Assembly: GCF_036370855.1 (NCBI RefSeq)
Contig: NC_088102.1
Location: forward strand, 37,919,835 to 37,983,834
Reading direction: 5' to 3'
DNA length: 64,000 bases
Source: Dromaius novaehollandiae
Lineage: Eukaryota > Chordata > Aves > Casuariiformes > Dromaiidae
A program made the translations under genes and the position numbers. The notes beneath the pieces are model-generated. The model was not told the DNA's origin and did no database searches. It saw only the letters and a program-made list of their open reading frames with translations. How positions within the stretch are numbered: position 1 is the first letter of the stretch; every line of letters begins with the position of its first letter. Below are positions 11,901 to 24,600 of the stretch, in pieces.

Positions 11901-12524
11901 ATACAAGATTATTTATAAACAAGAAAGACATACAGAAGCATGGAATAGCATATGCAAACTAGTCTTTATTTCACTTTTTATTTCACTAGTTTTGTATAAA
12001 TTTCACCCATTAACTATCAGGGTTTATTCTTAGAATTGTTCCAACTGAGATTTCATGGTAAGAGGATGGAAGAATTATGCCAAAGAGCAGTTAAAATAAG
12101 TGATACAGAGCAACAGCAAGAAAAAGTTAATGTGACAATCACTTTTTATGTTGGTTTTGCCTGAGGAACAAATCTAAATCTCATCAGCTCCTCAGGCAGC
12201 ACCTCTGCCTTTAAAGCATGGGTTCATCTGGGCTTCATGCCTAATCTAACGTCCTGAGCTTACCATCAGAAAGATAGTTGGACCCTCTGCTTAGAAACCA
12301 CTTGGTGAAAGAGGAGTGAAGAACTGAGAAGCCTTACTAAGTTACTCTTTGTGCTTGAGACTGCTCATTCTTAAACGTGTGTGTTGGGGGAGGCTCTGCT
12401 CTTTAATAGGACAATAAAAGTGAGCAGGAAGGATTATATTTGTTTCTTTTCATAATCTTCAGTTTTCCCCACATATGTCTTTTTCTCTGTTTAATTTGTA
12501 AATTTATTCTTGTTTTGTGGATAG
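8931..12524. other. Intergenic and presumed 5' region of GARIN2
   Basis: No exon was recognised. The GARIN2 exon at 12525 begins after a splice acceptor, so at least one upstream 5' exon and the promoter should lie here or further upstream. I could not identify either, and there is no CpG island. A short diverged duplication (ACAATAGCCAG) occurs around 9395-9440, and the repeat at 10.5-10.95 kb is listed separately. Confidence 0.4.
10495..10960. repeat. Degenerate low-copy repeat, unclassified
   Basis: A locally GC-richer, CTG/CCTG-rich block. GCCCTGTCTCCTG occurs exactly at 10683-10695 and again at 10734-10746, 51 nt apart, with related text (CTTGTCTCTG, ACTCTCTGGATGG) between and after. 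This suggests a decayed minisatellite or an unclassified interspersed repeat. The 84-codon minus-strand frame over it shows the same duplication (QETGPET and QETGLET) and is not a gene. Confidence 0.4.
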
Positions 12525-12529
12525 GCAAA

Positions 12530-12664
12530 ATGAGTAGCAAGCTTGATTTTAAGAGCATCAGTACAAGCCAGACATCCACTATGGGTGATCTTCAGAGAGT
12601 CCTTAGCCAAGGAGAATATGCCCCTTTTACCTCTGCTCCCATGTTTGAAAGCAAGTTTGTCCAG
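12530..12664 (+). CDS. GARIN2: GARIN2 coding exon 1 (start codon)
   Basis: The acceptor TTTTGTGGATAG ends at 12524, five untranslated bases follow, then ATG at 12530. The 45 codons end at 12664 in phase 0 with donor CAG|GTAAAA. The peptide contains LDFKSIS, MGDLQRVLSQGEYAPF and APMFESKFVQ, the typical opening of the family domain, in which a Gly-Asp/Glu-Tyr-Ala-Pro segment precedes a Phe-Glu-Ser box. The reading frame is open for the five bases upstream of the ATG, so a longer N-terminus from an upstream exon cannot be excluded. Confidence 0.85.
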
Positions 12665-15600
12665 GTAAAAAGTCATTCAAATGAAATTATTTGGCATGCA
12701 CAAAATGAAATTGCTTGAATAGATTGTCTCTTTTTTTTCTCCCTCAGCTTGACAGGTGCCTTTATTCATTTATTCCCACAACTTTTATTCTCCATTCTTC
12801 AATACACACATTCACATACAAATGTAATTGTTTTCCCTTCTCCTACAGACTCATTCTGCTCTCACTTTGCTGTTGCTGGATTTTTTGGACCACTCTTTGT
12901 AATGCTGTGCATTGGAGAGGGATGGCAAAAAGTAATGTCTGAGATTTGTCAGTCCTTACTGCTTTCTGTACCAACAGCTAGGATTGTTCTAGCGAATTTC
13001 TGGTTCTCTACTATCTCATTAAGGTTGTTTAGACATTCGCTTAAGCTCAACCTAACCTAAACAGCAGTCAGCCTTCCCCAGACAATCTCTCCCTGCTCCT
13101 TCCTTTTAATATCATTTAAAATCCCTGCCTGTCACTTACCCTACGAACCAAGTTCTGGCCACAGAACCTGCATGACCTTGGCAACAATCTAAACTCCTGC
13201 AATCTTACATTCACAATGTATCTAAAACCCATGAATTTTATTTACATGATGTATCTGAACAATGGTTTTCATAGGATTTCATTACCTCACTTTGTGATAA
13301 TTGCAATATCCTTTGCTCTTGCCTTGATAAATTCCATCTTGTACTGTTGATACATGTGCAGAATGATAATTAGCAACTTGTCTCTATTTTCAAGGTGCTT
13401 AATGATTTTATCCCCTAGTTTATTTATCAGACCTCATTTGCTATCAAGGAGGCAGTTGCCCTAACCGATCAGCCCCAGAAAACAGCACCATCACCCACTT
13501 TTTTACATGAAAATGAAAAAAAAAATAGCCTTTGAGCTTTTTTCCATGCTGTCTCCCACACTTGGGAGGAGTTTTCACTAGATATCCACAAATCTAGTGC
13601 ACTGTCCTCCCTCAAATTCCTTCTTGGAGCACACTTCCTCCGCTGCCTACCAAAAATAAACCATGATGATGGTAGGTCATTCCATCTTCCATAAGTACAG
13701 TTTCATAATACTTTTCAACTTATTCTCATCTCTTTGTATTTTCTCATCTCTCTATCTGATACTTTGTCCTACACAGAAATTGTCTGGGACCTTTCTCCAT
13801 TCTGTGCTCATACAGCACCTCGCAGGATCCTGGCTCATAAGCAGGTCTCGTTACTATCACAGTAATACTGATAAGTACAACGAATCATCAGAACAGAGTG
13901 CTGCCTCCATCATGTTTGCACTAAGAGAAATTCAAGATAATGGTACCCAAGAGTTTTCTTACCTCAGCAGTCAGGTACCCAGTGATGGGGACTATGCAAG
14001 AACAAGAGATTTCCAGTCCTCTTTTGTCCTTACTCAGCTTCTCTCTTCTCTTTTCATTCACACATTTCCCTCTCATTATTCCACACTCCCCTCTCTCCTC
14101 ACCACCCCATTACATAAGCTGTAGGAGTCCCAAGCCAAAACACCATGAAATGTATTGGTAGTATATTCTCAGTGTGAGATCTCATGGCAAATGACAGTTC
14201 ATTGGGGGTTTTTTGTTCAGATTAATCGAAAAGGGGAACCAATTTATGTCCATAAGCGACCCAACTGCGTGACCATCGGCGTCTGCACTGCCAGCCCCAG
14301 CTCACCAACGCCCAGTGTGATGCTGCTAGCACATGAGGTGCCTGTGTCCCCACCAGAAAGTGCGACAAATTTCTGGGAGTTCTCAGAGCAGCCATCCCAC
14401 ATGGAACAGTTAGCACTTACCAGGTGAGTTAGCACTGAGAAGGGGTAAATAATTCCTTGAAGAATAAATAAGAAATACAAAGGTACTACCCCTTTTCATA
14501 CAGTGTTTTCTTTCCTTTATGGGTCAGTTCATTAATAGACTTCACAATAGGATCACTTAAACTTAAGTACACAGTTTTTGGCCCTGCTCTGGTCACCATT
14601 TGAGACTAAAGCTATCCACATATGTATAGATAGATGATAATTGGGAATGTCTAACAAGTAATTTTCTAAATATATCAGAAGCTGAAAACTTGTAGTAAGA
14701 TTGGATGTGGTGGATCATCAGGGAATAACACAGTGCAATAAAGACATTGTAAAGAAGCTAATCTCCTTTGCATCAGTTCTATGAACTGCTGCTCAATATT
14801 GCTTCCATAATCAGATAGAGGCACTTATGAAAAGTGTCCAAATCCAATCAGCAACTTTTCCTATTCTGGTTTCTCACTTGTAGTCTTACTTTGTCTTTAG
14901 GTCTGACAGATATAATATTTGAGAGGAATCTCCACTTATATTTTACCATGATTTTCCTTTTTTTTTTTTTTTTTTTTTGGTAGGTTCTTCCCCTTGAAGT
15001 TTGTAAAGCTCTCTGTCCACAGCACAGACAAACACCACCTCAAGTTAAAGTTAGTAAATGGCCGTTCCTACTATCTGGAGCTCTGTGCCCCACCAGACCA
15101 ACAACATCACCTATTCCATCAGTGGTTGCAGCTCATCTCTCTCCTGAAATCCCCAGAAAATACTAGCAATACCGAAGTCAATGTATTGTATGAGAATTTT
15201 GGCACAAGTCAAGAGAAAGCCCACAGCCCAAACAACCTGTTGGAAAACGTGAGTCTTTGGCAAAGCTGAAGAATCAGAGAGTATCACCTGCTTGTGTCAA
15301 CATTCCTCACTATGTCTGAAGTCAAAGCTTTTGTATTCTTTGAAGGAGCTACAGACCTGTTTACCAAAACAGCTGGCCTGTTGTAAACTCCCTAGAGCAC
15401 TTCATGGGAGTGAGGGTGCCAGCTGCATGGTAGCCTTGATGAATTTTTGAAAATGAAGAAATGGCTTACTTATTGTTCAGTGTTTACTTTTTCCTCATAT
15501 AGGTGGTAGCAGACTTACATGCTCTTTTGAACGGCTCTTTTTTGCTGAATTCCACAACCCACTGAGAAGAGGCAGAGAAGGAAAGACATGGCACAGCTGA

Positions 15601-18600
15601 GTCCTACGTAGAGACTCAGAGCTAATAAGCAAGGGGGGCAAAAGCATTCGATCCACTCAAAGGACAGAAAGGGTAGAAAATATTTGAAGGAAATACAGTG
15701 GACAGCCAGACAGGCTGAAGGCAGCTGCTCAGTGTAGCTAAGAAAGAAACAAGGAGCAGAGACAGCAGAAATGCTGCAGGAGGTCCTGAAGAGAAAACTC
15801 TCACACAGAAATTCCACTAAAGCACAGGAGGGACCCATTACCTTAGAGGTGCACCTAGGAAGGAACTTGAATGGTTAATGATGCTGCTGAACATATTATC
15901 TAAAGCTATTTCCCACATAAACAACATTTTGTCAGCACAGACATTTCTTGACTGTGCATTATTTCTTGCTCAATCCAACACATTTTTCAGCCAGACAGAG
16001 GGACATCCGCAGGCAGGAGAAAAATGCACACTCAAATGATCAGTGCTGAGTGCTGCATATGCAACTACCTTTTCACTGCACTCAAGAGCTCCCATCTCTT
16101 CCCTGGCCATGGGTAGCAGAGAGAAAGAGAGAGAAAAAAACTTTGCCTACTTACTGTGGAAAAGTGACAAGGGAACTAGAAAAATTATTATTTTGGAGAG
16201 AGAAGAGAACTGTGGGAGATGATTCATTCAAGAAAAGTCAGTGATGAGAAGGGAAAAAGTAGCACATTCAGATTAGATTTGCAGAAAGTATAGGACTCTA
16301 ATCTGGCTGAAAAATCTGCACAGCCGCATACCACAACCATACTGGGTAACTCAAGAATGCACAGGTTTTTGAGAGAGAGAAGTGTAGGATTTACCAAATT
16401 TCTTAGTTGATACTTTTCCTGCTTCAACTATCCCTTCATAGCCATCTTTCTTTTGGGTGTTCTGCTTTTTTTCTTATTTGATGTCAAAGCTCAGATCCTT
16501 TCACAGCCTTCTGGACACAAGCTGACCTGACATGAATGTCAGCTCCTGTGCATATAGCAGATGTTACTATTGCTTTGATGTACTACAAATCATGATCCAG
16601 ACCTAGAATTTCCATTTTCCTTTGCAGAATGGACATGTGCTGTTAGCCTTACATGTTTGATTTTTCCAATTGCCTCCAAGTTTCAATGCCTTGAAGAGCT
16701 GGCTGTCACTAACTCTTGAGTTTTTCTTTTCTACTAACATTTTTAAATTTGAATTTTCCTTTGCACTATTACATCTCTGCTCTCTTCTTGTTTAGATAGA
16801 AAGCTGACTCAGATATCCCTGCCTCAGCTGCTTGAAAGCAGGAAGTTTAAAAGGATTTTAGTAGGGACCAACCACAAAATCTGGACAAGAAGCAGAGCAA
16901 AGATCTCATCCCAGCTTCCAGATATGAGCAAAAAGGGAGGAATAACCTGGAAAAGCAAGTTCTGTTTCTGATTCATGATGAGAATTCGAGGTGAAGCTAC
17001 AAATGGATCTCAGAGGTTAAGCTTTGGGATCTGTTATCCCCTGATGTAGCCAATAATCATTAACAATTTGATAATGTAGGAAGACTTCCACTACCAGTAT
17101 TCTCTGTTTTAGATAGATACATTACTTTTCCTATGGATCATCTGTCTAACAACATTTTATAGCAGAATATTCAGCATATAGGGGAATAATATATAGGACA
17201 TTATTTTCTGATCTCATCACAAAGTTCCAGTTGTGCTGATCAGCTCTGAGAAGAGCTCTCGCTCTCTCTCTTTTTTTTTTTTTAATGTCCATTGCTACTG
17301 TGTCTGTTAACCTTTCCTTTTTCTTTCAAGAGGGACAATGCACAAGATGTCCCTAGCCCAAAAACAGAGGAAGAAAAAGTTAGTAAAAATACCTCCTCCA
17401 AGCAAGTTCCCCTCTCAGGTATAGTGGATCCCAACAAAGAGAGTGGAAGGAAAGAAGTAGCCTTTCACGGCTCCCTGAAAGCAACTAGGCAAGGAACCAC
17501 CATGGTGACAAAGAATAAAGGTGATCCAGATGCAAAGAAAAGCAAAAGCAAAGACAAGAGGAAAGCCAGGTAGGTATGGTTGGGAAATTATTCTGATATA
17601 GCTGATTTCTGCTGCTCAATTTTGAAGACTAAAATATGTTGCGTTTTCAAGGAATAAAAGTCTGTGCATGCACTGGAGCTTCCGGGCATCGAGACTTTAG
17701 TTTCTCAGTCATTCGCATGGTTTTGAAGGACCATTTTGCCTGCACCCACCCCCCTGCCCCTGCATCCTCTCCCTTCCAAATACATAAAGTTAGGCAATTA
17801 AGCAAAAGAGCATGAATTTTCAGTGATACAAGTACTCAGTGCTCTCCCTGAACACTGAAGAATCTGCACACAGGCAACTTTGATTTAGATGCCCACAAAC
17901 TGATAAATCGGAGATGGGCTATCTTGCATACTTTCTGCAACTGTATCATACTGCACTGAAAACTTTTCTCTCTTCTGCTACTCACCCTGTAAGTGCCAGT
18001 ACAACCCAAACTGTAAGACTTAATTTGCATAGTTTGAAGTCGGAAGATAAGCTTTCAAAAGCAGACAAATAACAGGTTCCTCAGATCCCTCTGTGACAGT
18101 AAAGCCAGAAGATTTGATCCAGCAGAAGACAAATAACAGGTTCCTCAGATCCCTCTGTGACAGTAAAGCCAGAAGATTTGATCCAGCAGAAACTACTGGG
18201 AAAGATGGTGCTTTTGAGATACAAGTCTGTGCTGGGGGGAAGGTGCCACTTAATGAGCCAATATGAAAGCGGATTGTACCTGCCTAGTATATGAGTGAAT
18301 TGCATAGCAAGGGGGCAGACTCGGTATTTTCTTTCTGTGCACGGGCAGCAATATGGTGTGGCACCAGAACTCTGTCTTTTCTGTATACCCTTTGCAGCTA
18401 TATCCTTCTCTACCTGTGCGAAAAAGGAACAGATCTTTATTGGTTGTGTTGCACAGTTAAGCAAAGGGTAGGTGGTAGACTAACTCTGCTACTTACATGA
18501 GCACCTGCATGACAACCAAGAACAAGACTTTAATATAATCGCTTTTCAAGCTACATCTAGACACAAAGTGATGAGTTCAGATGTGTGTTATATAAGCTCA

Positions 18601-21600
18601 GTTTATAGCATTCAAATATCTCTACATGTTAGTGTGCCTGCATTTCAAAGACATGATTGCTATACACATTTAGCAAGGCATGTTTCTACTGCAGGCAGAA
18701 AGTTTAAAATAGTATCTATATAATACTGATCCTAGTCTGTAATGATATTAGTAGGATAAGTTTGGGTCTGATTTTGTGGCCAATGGCATCATGTTTTCTT
18801 CCTGAACTTTTTCTTTTTTTTTTTTTTTTTTTTTTTTTTAGGACAAGTGCAATGAAGCAAAAAAGTGAAAAAAAATTGCAGACTTCAGGTATGGCAGAAG
18901 TTTTCTGCACATTTACTCATTTCCATGTTACTATTCCCTATTGCAATGGTAGATGAGAGAAGCTGAAACTCTGAGCTGTGAGATCTTTAGAACAAATGTT
19001 CCTGTATCCATATTGCTAATAGATCAGCCCTAGTACAGCCATATTATTAGAAGGTACCCTGTGCTCAGTCCCTGCTGTGATCATATCCCACCTTACAGGG
19101 TTCAGTGTGAGGTTTCTTCTAGGAATACCTTGATGTCTGACCCATATGGTTGGTATCGGTCATGCAACATCACTGCATAAGCAGATGAAATACAGTCTGG
19201 CAGGAAGGGCCAGAAAACTGCATGCCTAGGACCTTACGAAGAGCTATTGTTGGCCCATACCTCCTCTTCCAGTGTGCTCCAAGGTTTCCCAAAAGCCCAT
19301 GTCTGAGCATATGTTTACATCCAGGCAGTGTGTCTGCACTGTCCTCAAGCATGAGGTCCAGATCTATGTGCCAAGTAAAATGCAAACATAACCTCTTGAC
19401 GCACTCTCCACAATGTTATGTTGGGATTAGCATTAGCTTTCTTTTTGACATCCTATATTTCTGCACAAATCTCTACAGAATATCCAGCTGGAAAAGGCAG
19501 GCACCTGACAGAGTCTGTATCATTGTTCATAGTTCCCTGTGTTTGTAACTCTCTGTTTATTGTCAGTATGTAAGCATTGTTATCTACGCCTGCCAAGATA
19601 ACGTTGGCATTTCTGCCAAGAAATGCCAAAAACTAGAGCAGCTTAGCTTATTGATGCCCCCTACTTTGTGTCGAAACTTGTGATCATTCTGCATGCAGGT
19701 GAATTGGTCTCTTGAACAAAAGCTTTTACAATCTTCCTCCATGTACTTCTCTCTCTTGCCAAGTCACAGGAATTTGAATTAGCTCCTGTCCTATCAACTT
19801 CATTTTTTGTGAACATGATGCTACTGTGTCCTCCTCTTCATACTTGGCCTGTGGGCTGCATGCAATTTGTTTTCCTACTCGTCAGCAGGCAATCTTAAAG
19901 TGAGCTACAGGGCCTGGAAGGCAGACTTTTGTTTTACTACATACCCTCGTTCAACTGCTTTTCTCATTTTTTTCTGTGTGCACACATCTCTCCTTCATCC
20001 ACTAAGAGATGGCTGTCTATCTGCCTCAAAATCTTGTTGCATTTCTCTCTGCCTATACTTTGGTACACGAATCATTTCCAATACCTCATTGTTATGTTCT
20101 TTTTCACTCTCCCTCTTTCAACAGTCATTCATTCAGAAATGGGGAGATGGGCAGAGAGCAAGGGGCTATGAGGAGACATAAACCAGCACATGTCCAAAAA
20201 CATATTTAAACTCTGCACATTATGTGGAGACAAATAACAACAAAGTATTTAATCAGCAGTAACAAAGTGCATGGTACTAGATTAATTATGGTTTCATTTC
20301 AAACTCATTTCTTGCATTTTAAAAGATTCTGTGACATACACAGAGTGCTAAAATCCCTAAATAATTTACTGGGACTCGTCGATACTATTTGGTGTTTCTA
20401 GCAATTTTATTGTATGAACTGTAATAACAGAGAAGTAGTGAAGCAATCAGAACTTAACTGCTTCATGTATTTTCCTACTATGCACACACAACTATAAGAT
20501 CATTCAGGGAAAAAAAAAGTCCATGTTGGCGAAGCCAGCATTTGGATTTGTTGGACTGAGGGAGGGAGACTTAGGGGCATGCCTATTTATTTCAGTCATT
20601 TCCCCTCTAGTATTTTGTCTCCATTTTCTATTCTATATAAACAATTACTGTTAGATATTTATTTTGTAGTAATGATTTTGCAGAATATTTTCTATAGAGA
20701 AGAAAAAGTATCTGACTGTATTTCCCATCTTTTTTCCTTTCTTTCTGTTACCACCTTTGCTTCTTTCCCTGTATCTGTTTCTTTCCTCAGTAGTCTACAG
20801 TTTTTCAGCTTTCCCTCTCATCAGCTTTCCTGTTCCTTCTCTCTAGCTCTAGCTTATTCTTTCTCTCACCTTCTACATCCCTTCAACCCCATTCTGTGCT
20901 TCTTCCTCTTTTTTAAGCTGTTCTTTCCTCTAAATATGTATTCCTCCTCTGTGCAATTCTCTCTCCCCTCTTTTCCTTTGCTCTCTCCCAATCTGCATTC
21001 TATCACCAATTCCTGAATTTGCTGTACTGAGGCAAAGGCAATATCTGTTCATCCAAAAACAGAAATGGTAAGGAAAGCTGAAAATCAGTCGCCTCTGGTC
21101 TCTGTTTCTTCCTTTGTGGTTTTTTGTGTTTGCTTATCTTCTCTGTCCTATTCTTGATTTTGATTCCTTGTGCTTCTCTTTCCCCTTGATTCTCTGCTTT
21201 CCTGTGCTGTTTTCCTCATTTTCTTCATCTTCCTTTTCAGGAAATCTAAAGAGTGGCAGTAAGTCAGGTGTAGTCTGCTGCAAGTAATATTCCAGGCGGT
21301 TAGTCAGTGAGAAGGAATAAAAGAAAATAAAGCAAAGCATCTTGGATATCAGATGCAGTTGGAACAGGGAAAAGACATACATACAGAAGAAAAAAATCAC
21401 CCTGCAGACTTCAATTCTATTCATAACCTTTTACTATTGTGAAATTAACTGTTACTGAAACACAAACTCTGTACTCATCTGATGGTTAATTCACAAATAA
21501 CAACATCAAATAAATTTGTTTTGAATCTTGAAAATGGGATCTACATTTTGCAGTGACTTAGACTATTTTTCAGGCAGAAGACCCGTAGCTTGCAGCAAAA

Positions 21601-24600
21601 AGCAAAGAATTAGATGCTTGAATTAACGTTAATGCCTGAGTATGGCTCATACTTTCACATATGGTGAGGAAAGCTTCTTGTACAAGTGACTTTCAGAATA
21701 CAGCAGTGGGACAAGTGATAGAGAGCAATGCCATGCAGCAGATGCAAACCCATATTAACCCAGGCCTTTTTTCTGCCAGTGAACTTCTAGATTATGTGAG
21801 CAATTCACTTATTTCTGTGCCTCAGCTTCTTTTGTAAAACAGGGAATGCCAGACCTATATACATTGCTTTACTATGGAATACTAAGTAGCATATTTGACT
21901 TGCTGCACTACTAACTGTATTAAGGAAGCCAAATATCTTACCTTATGTAACTGTATGCATTATAAAGGTAAAAGCAAAGACCTGCAACAATGAGCACATC
22001 AACAGTGCATTTACCTGGGCACTGTGTGGGAGAAAGGATGCCACCAACTGAATTAGCAATATTACTTCCAGCAGTATTTAAGAGCTGATGAGAGGTATCC
22101 CACTGAGAGAGTAAATCAGTTTACCTTATGCTATATAATAGCAGTCTAATATATGGATTCATGCTATAATACAGAACATTCATGCTATAATTTCTCTATT
22201 CAGTTTAGAATGTAGGAGACATCTGCTTTTTTTTAAGACCTGATCTATCGTTCTTTTCTCACTACCTCATCCATGTGATTGTCTGGCATTTCAGACCTTT
22301 CTGACGCTATACAAAATTCGCAGCTGTTGGTGCAAAAACCTTTTCTATAATTCTGCAATGTGATACAGCCACCTTTCATCTCTCTGCCTACTGCAGAAAA
22401 GCAGCTGAGTTACAGATTGATGAAACAACTGATGGTTGCCATAACAAGAACTGAATTCCCTGATAGGCAGTCTGTTTATATGTTATCTACTACTGCTCTT
22501 GCTACCTGATGCTTGAAAATTTCTGTGTAGCTTACAGTATGTGCAGTATTTTACTGAAGGTTTGAAGCATAAGTTCTGCATAAACATAGCTAAGCAAGAA
22601 AGAGGGAAGACCCAGTGGGCTTTTTTCCAAATGAGCACAGAAGACATACATAATTCACAACTTCCGAAGAGCCAAATGCCAATCTAATGTTCCTTGAGAA
22701 TATAAATTAACAGACTACTCTTTTGAGGGCAGCCCATGTGTAATCAGATTCCAATCTAGGATGCCATAAAAAACAAATGGTAAATTCCAATTCTCAATAT
22801 CAACAAAACCATGACTGAGAGTGAAATTCAATATAACTGAATATAACCATTCAATATAACTGAAAATTCCAATGTATTTTTCATTGTGAAAAAGCTTTCT
22901 GCATTCTGTTTATCAAAAGAACAAATTGTCAATTACTGACAAGGAAGAAACTTTCAGGCAGTCTCAGAAGAAATGGCCATATAGCATACTTTCTGCCTGA
23001 CAGTCAGTATATTTTGAATGATATAGGATTTATGAAATGTTTTTGTCCACTACATGGACAAATGTAAAATACTGCAAGACCAAGGATTAATACCTTCACC
23101 ACTGTCAGCAGAGCGACTGGCTGCAAATGCTTACCATCAGTGATATTATCATTTACACACTAAAATTGGAGAGGATAAAATTAAGATTGTGGAACTCTGG
23201 AAAATTCATGATACATATTGTGAACATTTTTAAACGCAGTATACTGCATTTAAAAGCTGTTTGCACTAATCAAGTTACAACTGTTTCTCTAACCCAGCCA
23301 TAATAACTATGATTTCATAGCAAGATATGCTGCATCTATTAGGCAACCTGGAATACAATAAAGATTTAACCTCCTTCATAAAAAAAAACATCCTGTCTGG
23401 AGGAGCATTACACATTACCTATGATAAAGAGAAATTAACCTTGCATCCAGACAACCTGTCAATGCCTAAGTCCACCACAGATAACCTGGTCCTATGGAAA
23501 AAGTTAAAATCATTCAAAACAAATAGATCAGAGATCCAAGCACATTTTGAGAAAAGTGACTTTCAGATGAAAAACAGAATGAAGAGTTATAGTCTCTTCA
23601 ATTCTCAGAGCTGCACTGTGTTTAAGTAAATGTGTTTGCCCCAATTATATATATTTGTCATAACAGAAAACAGGCTGATTAGCCAGGATGGAAGAATTGA
23701 CAGACTCCTTCCACAAAGACTTAGTTTATGCTGTGATAAATGGGACAAAGTTGTCCACTAAAGCTCATGACAGCAATGTGACACTTACTTGAATAATTAT
23801 GATTCTTAAGCATTGTGTTTCTCTTCACAGACTGAACAGGTAGATATAGTCCTTTATCTGTAGAAACCAGAGTCAGTCTCAGAACAAGGTATTGTGCTGC
23901 CAAAAATAGTCACTCTGACACATATAGTACCCTAACCTGTGGCAACGTTGACAGACCTTGAAGAGATATGGTGTGACAAAGGACTGTTGCACTGTGTAAA
24001 TGGAGCTACTGTTCAGCCTCAGCTCATTGGAATACAACCTAACATGTTCTCAGTCAATATTGCAAAGGATAAGCAACTTGAAAGTATTGTATTTCCCAGA
24101 CTACATCGTTGGGAAGAAAGCTGAATTGAGTGCATTGCAAATGCAGTAAAAAAATACCCTAATTGCTGTGCCTGGAGCAAAGAAAAATAACTCAGCATGG
24201 ATGCTTGCTGGGTTACATACAAAAACCATCTTATATTAGGCTGATTCAGTAGGCTGGTATGCAGTGTTGACTCAATGAGCCAATACAGTCTATTAGCTCC
24301 TCTGCAAGAAAAACAACCACTGGGACAGTAACATGAATCAGTCATTGAAGATCATGCAAGCAGTAGATCTATCAAATGTAATGTATGTGCTTGACTGCAC
24401 CTTTTTGGAAATACTGCAAAACAGAGTGGAATTCAAGCAATATATTCCAAAAGAGGTTTCAGTATGAATGACTTGAATTCCCCTTGCAATTTTCTGTCAA
24501 GATGCAGATTTATGAAAACTGTATAGAATTTGCACTGCAGCTCATAGATTTATTCAAGGATAATGAAGACCATCCGTATAGCTCCACAAAGCTATAAATG

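Noticed and set aside
13663-14124. 153-codon frame between GARIN2 exons 1 and 2
   Set aside because: Exons 1 and 2 join directly in phase to give continuous family-domain text, and this frame has a T/C-rich, compositionally biased sequence without matching splice sites.
20132-20171. Strong acceptor (CCCTCTTTCAACAG) followed by a short frame ending in TGA
   Set aside because: It could be an alternative GARIN2 last exon, but only about 15 codons follow and the pyrimidine-rich surroundings produce acceptor-like sites easily.
21032-21067. Possible 36-nt micro-exon in GARIN2 intron 5 (phase 1 in, phase 1 out)
   Set aside because: The acceptor tract is weak and interrupted. Exons 5 and 6 already join in frame without it, and such short phase-compatible segments arise often by chance.
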